A stretch of DNA of 64,000 nucleotides from Oscillatoria nigro-viridis PCC 7112 (GTDB taxonomy: Bacteria > Cyanobacteriota > Cyanobacteriia > Cyanobacteriales > Microcoleaceae). This document shows, piece after piece, positions 45,095-53,559 of this stretch (position 1 is its first letter; each line of letters begins with the position of its first letter). The notes under the pieces were generated by a model. That model made no database searches. It was not told the DNA's origin and was given only the letters and a program-made list of their open reading frames with translations. Where the stretch lies: positions 3,734,501-3,798,500 of the forward strand of contig NC_019729.1 in assembly GCF_000317475.1 (NCBI RefSeq). The letters run 5' to 3'. The position numbers and the translations under genes are program-made.

Positions 45095-45283
45095 CCCACA
45101 TTCCGCGCCCAGGGGTATCACACAGCATAATCAAGCAAAAGATGCTTGATTTAAAGTAATAAATTATGCCTATAAAAAGTTTTTTATCCGTTAATGTACG
45201 GTATAAAAGTATAATTTATAACTTTATAGCGGGATAAAAATAGGTAAAAACAGATTGTGACAGTTGAGGGTGCGAAATGTGGG
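45095..45283. mobile_element. MITE copy 2 (single unit)
   Basis: A 189-base element with 16-base terminal inverted repeats CCCACATTCCGCGCCC (45095-45110) and GGGTGCGAAATGTGGG (45268-45283; two mismatches when inverted). The interior matches the element at 39289-39613 on the opposite strand (GTGATACCCC..., AAAGTAATAAATTATGCC, TACGGTATAAAAGTATAA, GGATAAAAATAGGTAAAAAC). It lies immediately before the end of the ABC permease gene. Confidence 0.85.
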
Positions 45284-45290
45284 CTTAAAT

Positions 45291-46556
45291 TTAATCATTC
45301 CGCAAGGCTGCGATCGGATCTAAGCGAGCGGCATTCCGAGCCGGCAATACTCCAGCTAACAACCCCACGGTAAAAGACAGCCCAAAACCCGCTGCGATCG
45401 ACCATACAGAAACTACAAACGGAAATTTGAACGCTGTTGAGGCCCCAAAGGCGATCGCAATTCCCAACCCAATTCCCGCCGTTCCCCCCACCGTGGAAAC
45501 TAAAATAGATTCCGCCATAAATTGAATGAGAATTGCTGCATTAGTAGCGCCTACCGCTTTGCGAATCCCGATTTCCTTAGTGCGTTCCACCACAGACACC
45601 AACATAATATTAGCAATACCTATGCCGCCAACCACCAAAGAAATTCCGGCGATCGCTCCCACCATCACCGTAAATAAACCTATCACATTGCTGAAAGTAT
45701 TAACTATCTCAGCTTGATTGACAACTCGAAAATCATCCGGTTGTGGCGGATAAATATTGTGGCGCAAGCGCAGGATATTTTCCACTTGAAATTGAGCATC
45801 CGCTAAATCAGCTTCGCCGGCAGTTTCCAACCAAAAACCCGAGATCGCAATCCCCGCTAAAGAATTTCTCCCCACAATCCGCGCCGACATATTTTTGAGG
45901 GGAATATACACTCGATCGTCCTGATCGGTTCCCCCTACAGACCCCTTGCTTTCCATCACTCCAATGACCTTGTAGCGGTTTCCCTGAATGCGAATATCGG
46001 AGGATAGCGCATTAGCTCCGGTGCCAAAAAGTTCGTCCCGCACCTTAGAACCGAGGACAACTACTGGCTCAGCAGCATTCAATTCATCCTCGTTAAAAAA
46101 CCGTCCTTCTTGGGGGTGAATGTTCTTCACATCTGGATAGTTTAAATCCGTTCCCAAAATAGCAGTAAATGAATTTTGTCCGCCGTAAACGACTTGCACT
46201 TGGCGCTGCAAATAAGCAGAAATCGCCTTAACTGCGGGAGCTTGTTTGCCGATCGCCTTAGCGTCATCCCAAGTCAGGGTAGTAGCAGAACCGCTTCCCA
46301 GACTGACACCGCCCGATCGCGAAGCGCCGGATAAAACCAACAGCACATTCGTACCCAAAGCCTTTAACTGTTCTTCAGTTGATTTTTGTACTCCCTGTCC
46401 CACCGAAGTAATGGCAATTACCGAAGATATCCCAATAATTACGCCCAGCATAGTTAAACTGGTACGCAATTTGTTATTCCACAGCGCCTCTGTCGCCATG
46501 AAAGCGATTTGAACGTTAGAGATTTTCTTAATAACTGGGCGAGTCTTTAATTTCAT
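45291..46556 (-). CDS. MacB-type ABC transporter permease
   Basis: 421 aa. One N-terminal helix (TSLTMLGVIIGISSVIAITS), a periplasmic MacB core domain (FFNEDELNAAEPVVVLGSKV, DDRVYIPLKNMSARI), and three C-terminal helices with the FtsX motif VVERTKEIGIRKAVGATNAAIL. It is a mechanotransmission-type exporter working with an HlyD/MacA adaptor, here encoded 400 bases upstream. The ATPase (MacB N-terminal ABC domain) is neither fused nor present next to it in the window, so it must be supplied from elsewhere. Confidence 0.92.
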   Translation of the reverse strand: MKLKTRPVIKKISNVQIAFMATEALWNNKLRTSLTMLGVIIGISSVIAITSVGQGVQKSTEEQLKALGTNVLLVLSGASRSGGVSLGSGSATTLTWDDAKAIGKQAPAVKAISAYLQRQVQVVYGGQNSFTAILGTDLNYPDVKNIHPQEGRFFNEDELNAAEPVVVLGSKVRDELFGTGANALSSDIRIQGNRYKVIGVMESKGSVGGTDQDDRVYIPLKNMSARIVGRNSLAGIAISGFWLETAGEADLADAQFQVENILRLRHNIYPPQPDDFRVVNQAEIVNTFSNVIGLFTVMVGAIAGISLVVGGIGIANIMLVSVVERTKEIGIRKAVGATNAAILIQFMAESILVSTVGGTAGIGLGIAIAFGASTAFKFPFVVSVWSIAAGFGLSFTVGLLAGVLPARNAARLDPIAALRND

Positions 46557-46955
46557 GTTGTTTGTTATTTGTTATGTGGTGGCAACTTCTAAGAATTATG
46601 CCTAAATTTGCCCCTAATTTATCACCTGACGATGCAACCGGAAACGATATGATTTGTGGCACGAACCGCCGGGGGTTTCAACCCCCGTCTCATAGCTCAA
46701 GTCGGTTGAAACCGACTGAAAATTCGTCTGATGATGCAGCCGGAAACGATATGATTTGTGGCACGAACCGCCGGGGGTTTCAACCCCCGTCTCATAGCTC
46801 AAGTCGGTTGAAACCGACTGAAAATTCGTCTGAAACTGATGTAGATCAACTAACTCTTCAGTCCTCTTTCAGAGGACTTTCGCTATGAGACAGGGATTTC
46901 AATCCCTGTCGGACTCTGCGACGAACCAACTAGCCCCTACTGCGCGGACTAACTA
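46557..46955. repeat. 102-bp tandem repeat and TTTCA hairpins
   Basis: Two near-identical 102-base units (46631-46732, 46733-46834) each contain the hairpins GGGGGTTTCAACCCCC and GTCGGTTGAAACCGAC. Two more hairpins follow, GTCCTCTTTCAGAGGAC (46860-46876) and AGGGATTTCAATCCCT (46902-46917). Every loop is TTTCA or its complement. It lies between the adaptor and permease genes of one transport system, on the transcribed path. Confidence 0.8.
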
Positions 46956-48776
46956 CTAACGCAAGCGCGTTCCGCCACCCGGTTGCAAACCCGGAATCCC
47001 CCCCGGCGATGGATTTTGGGATCTAGACCGCAATCCGGGGGGCAAACTAAGCAGCACTTTTTCATTTCCTTTCAAACCCGATCGCACTTCCGTCTTATCA
47101 TCCACCGTCATACCAGTCTTAATCGGCATAAAAGCAGGTTTGCCATCTTCTCCACCCGGAACAAAAACCCCCGTTTCCCTTTGTTGGCGGACAATTGCCG
47201 CAGTCGGAACTACCAAAACATTTTTAAGTTCACCGGCCTTAAATTCCACATTCACATTCATGCCCGATCGCAGCATTTGTTTATCATCATTAATAATTGC
47301 CGCTTTTACCTCAAAACTTGTCACATTTTGCTGGACGATCGACTGAGGCGAAATTTGAGTGATTTTACCTGCAAAAGTCTTGCCCGCAAAAGCATCGGCT
47401 TGAATAGACGCAGCCTGGCCGATTTTAATCTGAGCAATATTAGTTTCTGCTACGTTTGCTACTAATTGATTTTTTGAAGCTAAGGACAAAATCGAAGAAG
47501 AAGTCGCCGAAGAAACCGCACTACCTGCCGTCGTGGGAGTCACAAAAGCGCCCGGATCGGCGTACTTGCGGGTGACAGTGCCGGTGAAAGGAGCCCGCAG
47601 CACAGTGTCGCCGATCAGCGCTTGAACGCTTTGCAGGCTGCCTCTAGCGGCGAGAACTTGGGCGCGGGCTTGGGCGATGTCTTCGGGGCGGGAACCGGCT
47701 TCTAGCAGCGCCAAAGCTTGCTGTTTTTGCTCCACAGCAGCCCGCGCCGCAGCGATGTCTTCCGGGCGTGCGCCCGATCGCGCCAGGGCCAAAGCTTGCC
47801 GTTTTTGCTCCACAGCAGCCCGCGCCGCAGCGATGTCTTCCGGGCGTGCGCCCGATCGCGCTAGGGTCAAAGCTTGCCGTTTTTGCTCCACAGCAGCCCG
47901 CGCAGAAGCGATTTCTTCCGGGCGAGTACCCGCTTGCAGCAAAGCTACAGCTTGTTCGGCTTGCCTGACTTGCGTCCCGGCTCGATCGCGCGCGGTGCGG
48001 GAGTTATTGACAACTTGCAAAGCAATGGCTCCGGCATTATAGAGTTCCTGATTTCTCTGAAAGTCTTCCTCTGCTTGGTTTTTGGCGTATTCGGCATCTC
48101 TGAGTTTGGCGGTTGCTTGGGCGATGTCTTCAGGTCGATTGCCCTCGAGCAATTTTTGTAAATTTGCCTGTTGTTCAGCTAATTGTGCCTCGGCTACGGC
48201 AATATCCTGGCTTCGATTGCCGTTGAGCAATTTTTGTAAATTTGCCTGTTGTTCAGCTAGTTGTGCCTCAGCTACAGCAATGTCTTGGGTGCGATTGCCG
48301 TTGAGCAATTTTTCCAGACTTGCCTGTTGTTCTGCTAACACAGCCTTAGCCACAGCAATGTCATGGGTTCGAGTGCCGTTAACCAATTTTTCCAGGTTTG
48401 CTTCGGCGGCTGCGAGTTGTCCGCGAGTTTGGGTAAGCTGGCCTTGGAGGTTGGAGTCGTCCATGTAGGCGAGAATCTGCCCTTGTTCAACCCTATCTCC
48501 TTCCTTGACAAGCAAACTTTTGAGCATTCCTGAAGTTTTGGGGCTGACGTTAACGGAACGTTCGGGCACTATTGTGCCGTTTGCCGAAATTGTAATCGGC
48601 AGGTTCACCCTTTCGACAGCAACGGTTTTTTGCTTGCGCCTGGTTTCGCGGCTGGATTTGACTGTGAGTTGGCTGTAAGCTGTGTAGCCTGCTCCTGCAA
48701 GCAGGGAAGCGGCAAGCAGCCCGCTAATCCAAGGAGTCAGCTCTTTTTTAATCTGAAAGTGCTTTACTAAGTACAT
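46956..48776 (-). CDS. HlyD/MacA-type efflux adaptor with repeat-extended coiled coil
   Basis: 606 aa. An N-terminal helix (residues 17-36) is followed by a lipoyl/beta-barrel half (VNVSPKTSGMLKSLLVKEGD, RVEQGQILAYMD). The long helical hairpin has four 26-residue repeats on the descending arm (LLNGNRTQDIAVAEAQLAEQ type) and four on the ascending arm (ARSGARPEDIAAARAAVEQK type). The second barrel half has APFTGTVTRKYADPGAFVTP, and the membrane-proximal domain has LVVPTAAIVRQQRETGVFV. It links an inner-membrane exporter to an outer-membrane channel. Partner: the MacB-type permease downstream. Confidence 0.92.
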   Translation of the reverse strand: MYLVKHFQIKKELTPWISGLLAASLLAGAGYTAYSQLTVKSSRETRRKQKTVAVERVNLPITISANGTIVPERSVNVSPKTSGMLKSLLVKEGDRVEQGQILAYMDDSNLQGQLTQTRGQLAAAEANLEKLVNGTRTHDIAVAKAVLAEQQASLEKLLNGNRTQDIAVAEAQLAEQQANLQKLLNGNRSQDIAVAEAQLAEQQANLQKLLEGNRPEDIAQATAKLRDAEYAKNQAEEDFQRNQELYNAGAIALQVVNNSRTARDRAGTQVRQAEQAVALLQAGTRPEEIASARAAVEQKRQALTLARSGARPEDIAAARAAVEQKRQALALARSGARPEDIAAARAAVEQKQQALALLEAGSRPEDIAQARAQVLAARGSLQSVQALIGDTVLRAPFTGTVTRKYADPGAFVTPTTAGSAVSSATSSSILSLASKNQLVANVAETNIAQIKIGQAASIQADAFAGKTFAGKITQISPQSIVQQNVTSFEVKAAIINDDKQMLRSGMNVNVEFKAGELKNVLVVPTAAIVRQQRETGVFVPGGEDGKPAFMPIKTGMTVDDKTEVRSGLKGNEKVLLSLPPGLRSRSQNPSPGGIPGLQPGGGTRLR

Positions 48777-49392
48777 ATAAATTAGACCGATCGGGCGTCT
48801 GTTGAATTTAGACCGATCGGGAACCGAAAACGTTCAATTTAAGTCTCGTTGAGTTTTTGCATTTGTGGTGGCGCCAAGTCACTCACAGTATAAACATGAC
48901 TCTAGAGAACCTCACCCTAAAATCGATCCCGCCTTCGGCACCCGCGAGCGTGTCACACCACGAATTTTGGGATGAGCGAGCATTTTGGGCTGGCGATCGC
49001 GAAGCATAAATAATTGTTAACAATACTTCGGACAGTTTTTGATTGCCAACGGTAGAATCAGGGTTTCAAGGCTCCAAGGCAAGTTCGCTACCAACGGAAA
49101 ATCAACGGTTTCAGACGCTCGATTTAAAAACAGTCCGGACTATTGAAGCGATCGAGGTAGAACAAATCATTCGAGTGGACAAACAGCTATGATTTTAGTC
49201 AAGCTGAAGTTATCGGTGCTAGCAAAACATAAATAATTGTTAAGCGATCGATGCTTAACGAATCATTGGATCTGACCAAATCGCCATATTTGAGGTTTGA
49301 GTGAGAGGTGAGCGTTTTCCGCTCAATTTAGCAGTTAGGTTGCAGTTATTTTTAGATAGAGATATTCCCCTAAAATCATTGGTTAGTGATAT
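48777..49392. other. Intergenic region with AAATAATTGTTAA repeats
   Basis: 616 bases between the divergent adaptor and patatin genes. AAGCATAAATAATTGTTAA at 49002-49020 recurs as AAACATAAATAATTGTTAA at 49226-49244, and again after the patatin gene at 51928-51946. AGACCGATCGGG repeats twice near 48784-48820, close to the adaptor start. No gene is supported. Confidence 0.5.
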
Positions 49393-51657
49393 ATGGATGA
49401 AATTAATAACGAAAATAAATTAATTCAAAGAATTTCTAATTCCTTTGAAAACCAGCTTAAACCAATCGTGCAGTTCTCGATCTATTTAAGAGTGCCTCTG
49501 ACAATTGCAGTGGCATCTTGGTATTTTTATACCCAGATAGATCAAACCATTGAGGTCTATCGTGTAATTGCTTTTGATAATAATGTAGCTCAGGCAGTTT
49601 TTTCTACAGTATTTGTTGTTTTGCTTTCACTTGGTGTGTGGTTCGCGGCACGTTTACATGAGAAATGCTATGAAGCTCGTCTTCCTGAATTCTACAAGCC
49701 CAAATTCGATTGCTTCTACAAAAATGCACCTCGTTTGTTAGGTACTATACCACTGGGTAGCCTTGCTTATGGCACTTGGGCTACCCAAAAAACATTGGAG
49801 AACTTATCGGATACTAATCCCAAGATTTTTTTGCTAGTGTGGATGTTTAGCAATATACTTTTATTGCTAATTATATCTTATTTAATAATTAAACGTATTG
49901 AACTTTTAAAAGACTCAAAGTTCCTAGGTTCTTTGGCTTCTAACAAGAGGGGTGAAGGTCTATTTGGGCAAAGATTTGAAAATATCTTTGTTAATCTAGC
50001 CTGCTTTGTTTTTATTGTTTTATCTTTGCCTATGATCGTGGCAGCAAAAGATTCACCTTGGTCTTTTGGTTTAATTGCTGTTTTTCTGTTGCTCGTCTTT
50101 TTTAATGTGGCGCTATTTTCTTGGCAAAACACGTTAAAATCACGAATTAGAGTTATTAGGACTGGTTCAATCTCTCTGCTGGCATCCCTCGCATTAGGAT
50201 TGATGATGCCTCCGACATTTCTTCCCGATCTGCTGGGTTCAATTAGTGTGGTGGCAATATCGTTAACGATTATGGTGGTTGTTTTTTCAACAATTTATGA
50301 CTGGGGTCTGCAAACCAAAATACCTGGGATTACGATTCTAATCGTGTTGATTGTTGTTTCTAGCAATTTTAATTTAAATGACAATCATCGCTTTCGACAA
50401 TTCAGCAAACCCGAAAAGTCAGTCCTTCCAGCTTTAGAATCTAGTTTTCAGCAATGGTTAGCTAATCGCCCCGATCTCGATAAATTCTCAAATAAACCCT
50501 ATCCTGTCTATATCGCTGCGGCTCAAGGTGGGGGTATCTATGCCGCTTATCATGCAGCGACAGCCTTCACAAAGCTAACAGAATATTTTCCAAGTTTTCC
50601 TCAGCATATATTTGCAATAAGTAGCGTTTCTGGCGGTAGCTTGGGGGCTTCTGCCTTTTCAAGTTTGGTGAAATTTGGTGGAATTAGTGGTACATCCCTC
50701 AGCCAAACGGCTAGCAAACTGTTTAGCAGTGACTTGCTTACGCCCCTCCTAACGATGGGGCTATTCCCTGACCTGATTCAACGATTTATCTTTTTCCCAA
50801 TATACGATTGGGATCGGGGAACAGGTCTGGAAGTTGCGTTTGAAAAAGCTTGGGATAAGCTGTCTCTTCAAAATCAAGATAATCCCTTGCGGCAGTCTTT
50901 TTACCAACACTGGCAGCCCCAAGGCATCGCCCCTGCACTGGTTCTCAACACAACTGTTGTCGAAACTGGCGATCGCCTGGCGATCGGCCCCTTTCAGATT
51001 AACTTGCCCAACAAAGAAAATATTGCCATTGATGAACCCGATCTAGATTTGAAACTGAGTACAGCGGCTGGCCTCAGTGCTCGTTTTCCCTACTTCACCC
51101 CTGTAGGGTGGTACCAACGCAGTAAGGACAAAAGTAAATTGCATTTGGCTGATGGCGGTTATTTTGATAATTCTGGTATTCCTACTGCTTTGGACATTGG
51201 GCGCAGCTTACAGCGACTTAAGGGTTACGGAACAACCTTTGAAATTGTCTACCTATCCTTAATTGATGGGCAATTTAACGAGCCTAAAACTCAACTCAAG
51301 AGTCAAGGACTGAACGAGGTTTTATCGCCAGTTCGTGCCTTGTTTAGTGCGCGCGAGTCCCGCAGCCGCAGTGCTGTTGAGTTGTCTACGTTCACGGTCA
51401 ATGATGGGATTGACGATCCACTCAAATATAAATTCAGAACCCTGTTCCTGAAAAAGTCAGGTGATGGCGTTAAGTTGCCTCTGGGTTGGCTCATCTCTAA
51501 GCGCTCAAGGGAATTTATCGATCGGCAGACACCTGACCCCAAAGCAAGACCCTGTGATATCAAAAAATTCCGACAAGCCATTGCAAACGTTCAGGCGAGC
51601 ATCGATGACAATCATAACCTTTGTGCGATCGCATCGATTGGCAACGATTTGAATTAG
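49393..51657 (+). CDS. Membrane-bound patatin-like phospholipase
   Basis: 754 aa. The first about 340 residues hold eight or so hydrophobic helices in pairs (for example LTIAVASWYFYTQID, VFSTVFVVLLSLGVWFAARL, ILLLLIISYLIIKRIELL, GITILIVLIVVSSNF). The C-terminal half is patatin-like: oxyanion loop AAQGGGIYAAYHAA, nucleophile region FAISSVSGGSLGAS (Ser in the S-x-S-G-G turn) and catalytic Asp in HLADGGYFDNSGI. It should hydrolyse acyl lipids at the membrane. The membrane part has no function I can name. Flanked by repeated AAATAATTGTTAA elements, it stands alone. Confidence 0.85.
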   Translation: MDEINNENKLIQRISNSFENQLKPIVQFSIYLRVPLTIAVASWYFYTQIDQTIEVYRVIAFDNNVAQAVFSTVFVVLLSLGVWFAARLHEKCYEARLPEFYKPKFDCFYKNAPRLLGTIPLGSLAYGTWATQKTLENLSDTNPKIFLLVWMFSNILLLLIISYLIIKRIELLKDSKFLGSLASNKRGEGLFGQRFENIFVNLACFVFIVLSLPMIVAAKDSPWSFGLIAVFLLLVFFNVALFSWQNTLKSRIRVIRTGSISLLASLALGLMMPPTFLPDLLGSISVVAISLTIMVVVFSTIYDWGLQTKIPGITILIVLIVVSSNFNLNDNHRFRQFSKPEKSVLPALESSFQQWLANRPDLDKFSNKPYPVYIAAAQGGGIYAAYHAATAFTKLTEYFPSFPQHIFAISSVSGGSLGASAFSSLVKFGGISGTSLSQTASKLFSSDLLTPLLTMGLFPDLIQRFIFFPIYDWDRGTGLEVAFEKAWDKLSLQNQDNPLRQSFYQHWQPQGIAPALVLNTTVVETGDRLAIGPFQINLPNKENIAIDEPDLDLKLSTAAGLSARFPYFTPVGWYQRSKDKSKLHLADGGYFDNSGIPTALDIGRSLQRLKGYGTTFEIVYLSLIDGQFNEPKTQLKSQGLNEVLSPVRALFSARESRSRSAVELSTFTVNDGIDDPLKYKFRTLFLKKSGDGVKLPLGWLISKRSREFIDRQTPDPKARPCDIKKFRQAIANVQASIDDNHNLCAIASIGNDLN

Positions 51658-52014
51658 ATTAAGCTAATGTCTGGCGATCTACACCTACTGTCTATTTAGC
51701 CAAGGCGGAATCGTGGAATCGTTAAGCTAACGGCGCCACCTAACAATTCGGTTGGAGCGGATTGTTGAAAGTTGCTGGTGGTGCTACGAGTGTTATTTGC
51801 AACAGCTCAACCTGAACGTTGTACCAGCAGGGAAAAGTCCGTTGAGGTGGTCGGTTTCAGTTCTAGATAAGGCCAGCAATAATAGTTGGCTTTGTTGTTA
51901 AGTTTGAAAAGGTTAAAAGCGATCGCAAAGCACAAATAATTGTTAAGCGAAAAGTATTTTGATCTGCGATCGCATCGATCGAACTTTTCACAAGTTCGAT
52001 CGCCCATTTTCTAC
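51658..52014. other. Intergenic region after the patatin gene
   Basis: 357 bases. It contains the third AAGCACAAATAATTGTTAA copy (51928-51946) next to GCGATCGC and a CGATCG-rich end. No gene is recognised. Confidence 0.4.
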
Positions 52015-53283
52015 TCAACAAACAGCCGCTACACCCAACTCTGTAATCGCCGCCTCCGGGCCAACCAAAGAAATATACGGTTCTCCAAAATATTTCTTAG
52101 CAGCATCCCGCGCTTGTGAAGCTGTCACCTGTGCAATTTCTTCTTGAAATTGCTGGTCAAATTTAATTCCCAATCCCAAAATTTCGTACCAGCCTAAAAC
52201 TTGGGCAATTTGCGAATTAGTTTGTTTTCCTAAAGCATACTGACCGAGCATTTTATTCTTGCAAGCTTGCAATTCTTCCTCGCTTAGTGGGATGTTGGCG
52301 AGTCGATCGACTTCTGCGCGCAATCCTTCAAAAGCAGTCGCCGTATTTTCCGGCGCCGTACCCATGTACACGACAAACTGAGCCGTGTCCAAGCGCGTCG
52401 CGTAGAGCGCGGAAACGTCGTAAGCCAAGCCCCGCTTTTCCCGCAATTCCACAAACAACCGGCTCGACAAACCGTTACCCAAATAAGTATTCAGCAACTT
52501 AATCGCTGCGTAATCGGGGTTTTTGACAGAGGGTGCGAGGTAGCCCAGCATAATCACTGATTGCTGCGTATCTTGGGCCGTAACGACCGATTGAGGGGAG
52601 GGGTACAGAGGGGGGACGGTTAAAGTTGGCAGGGGTGTTAAAGGCGCTTTCCAGTCGCCAAAAGTTCGATCGATCAGGGCGATCGCATCTTCGGTCGAGA
52701 TTCTGCCGGCTACAGAAATAACTACATTATCGGGACGGAAATAGGTTTTGTGGAACTCTTCGAGCTCGTTTCTGGTGAGCTTTGACATAGTAGCTTCCGT
52801 TCCCAAGGGAGAGAAAGCATAGGGGTGTTGCTGGTACATCGCGTGCCGCAATTGCTCGAAGGCGATCGCAAATGGCTGTTCTTGTTGCGATCGAATTGCC
52901 GATATGGCAATGCGGCGTTCGAGTTCGACTTCAGCTTCCGGGAAAGTCGGCGATCGGGTCAATTGCGCCGCCAACTCCAAAATCTCCTCAAAATCCGCAG
53001 AAACCGTCTTCAAACTCACTAAAAAATAGTCTGTAGTAGAGTCGGCACTCAACCTCGCTCCCACCGATTCTACACGCTCGGCAATTTCCAGCGAAGACAG
53101 CCGATCGGTTCCCTTAGTGATTACCGCCGACAGCAAGTGACACAATCCTGCTTGTTCCGGCTGCACGTAGCGACTGCCGGCCCGCAGGAATATCCTAGCT
53201 GCAATAATATCTGCTGCTGGATTTTCTGCTGCCAAGACAACAATACCGTTGTCTAAAACCGTGCGCTGGATTTCATTTTTCAT
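52015..53283 (-). CDS. M16 peptidase family protein, non-catalytic subunit
   Basis: 422 aa with the M16 fold: the N-terminal domain GIVVLAAENPAADIIAARIFLRAGSR, then YRP-type FHKTYFRPDNVVISVAGRI and the C-terminal domain LREKRGLAYDVSALY. Where catalytic members have HxxEH this one has HLLSA (residues 49-53), and the distal Glu is also not in a usual setting. It is therefore probably the non-catalytic partner of the upstream M16 gene, as in two-subunit processing peptidases. The Arg/Tyr (RGLAYDV) substrate-binding pair is retained, as expected for that role. Confidence 0.88.
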   Translation of the reverse strand: MKNEIQRTVLDNGIVVLAAENPAADIIAARIFLRAGSRYVQPEQAGLCHLLSAVITKGTDRLSSLEIAERVESVGARLSADSTTDYFLVSLKTVSADFEEILELAAQLTRSPTFPEAEVELERRIAISAIRSQQEQPFAIAFEQLRHAMYQQHPYAFSPLGTEATMSKLTRNELEEFHKTYFRPDNVVISVAGRISTEDAIALIDRTFGDWKAPLTPLPTLTVPPLYPSPQSVVTAQDTQQSVIMLGYLAPSVKNPDYAAIKLLNTYLGNGLSSRLFVELREKRGLAYDVSALYATRLDTAQFVVYMGTAPENTATAFEGLRAEVDRLANIPLSEEELQACKNKMLGQYALGKQTNSQIAQVLGWYEILGLGIKFDQQFQEEIAQVTASQARDAAKKYFGEPYISLVGPEAAITELGVAAVC

Positions 53284-53324
53284 GGTTAATTTAGTTGGAA
53301 GTACGCTCGCGTAGCTGAAGTATT

Positions 53325-53375
53325 GGTAATTGAAAATGGGTAATTGGTAATTGGTAATTGGTAATTGGTAATTAC
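53325..53375. repeat. TGGTAAT heptamer tandem repeat
   Basis: About six copies of the 7-base unit TGGTAAT between the two M16 genes, matching the words at 13888-13928. A typical cyanobacterial short tandem repeat. Confidence 0.75.
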
Positions 53376-53559
53376 TCGATCGCCATTTTTCTATTTTCCA
53401 CGTGCATCTTGTATGATGTCATACCGCGCCGGGCCTGACGCACAACATCTAAATGTAGCAACATCTATCCCGTAGAGTGCGCCACAAGCACAAAGAACCC
53501 CAGACAAATGCCGAACATCTATCCGGTACAAAATATATTTATATTCACAAGCTTAACGA

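Noticed and set aside
46631..46834. CRISPR-like pair of identical units
   Set aside because: Only two 102-bp tandem units without spacers and without cas genes; a simple tandem duplication.
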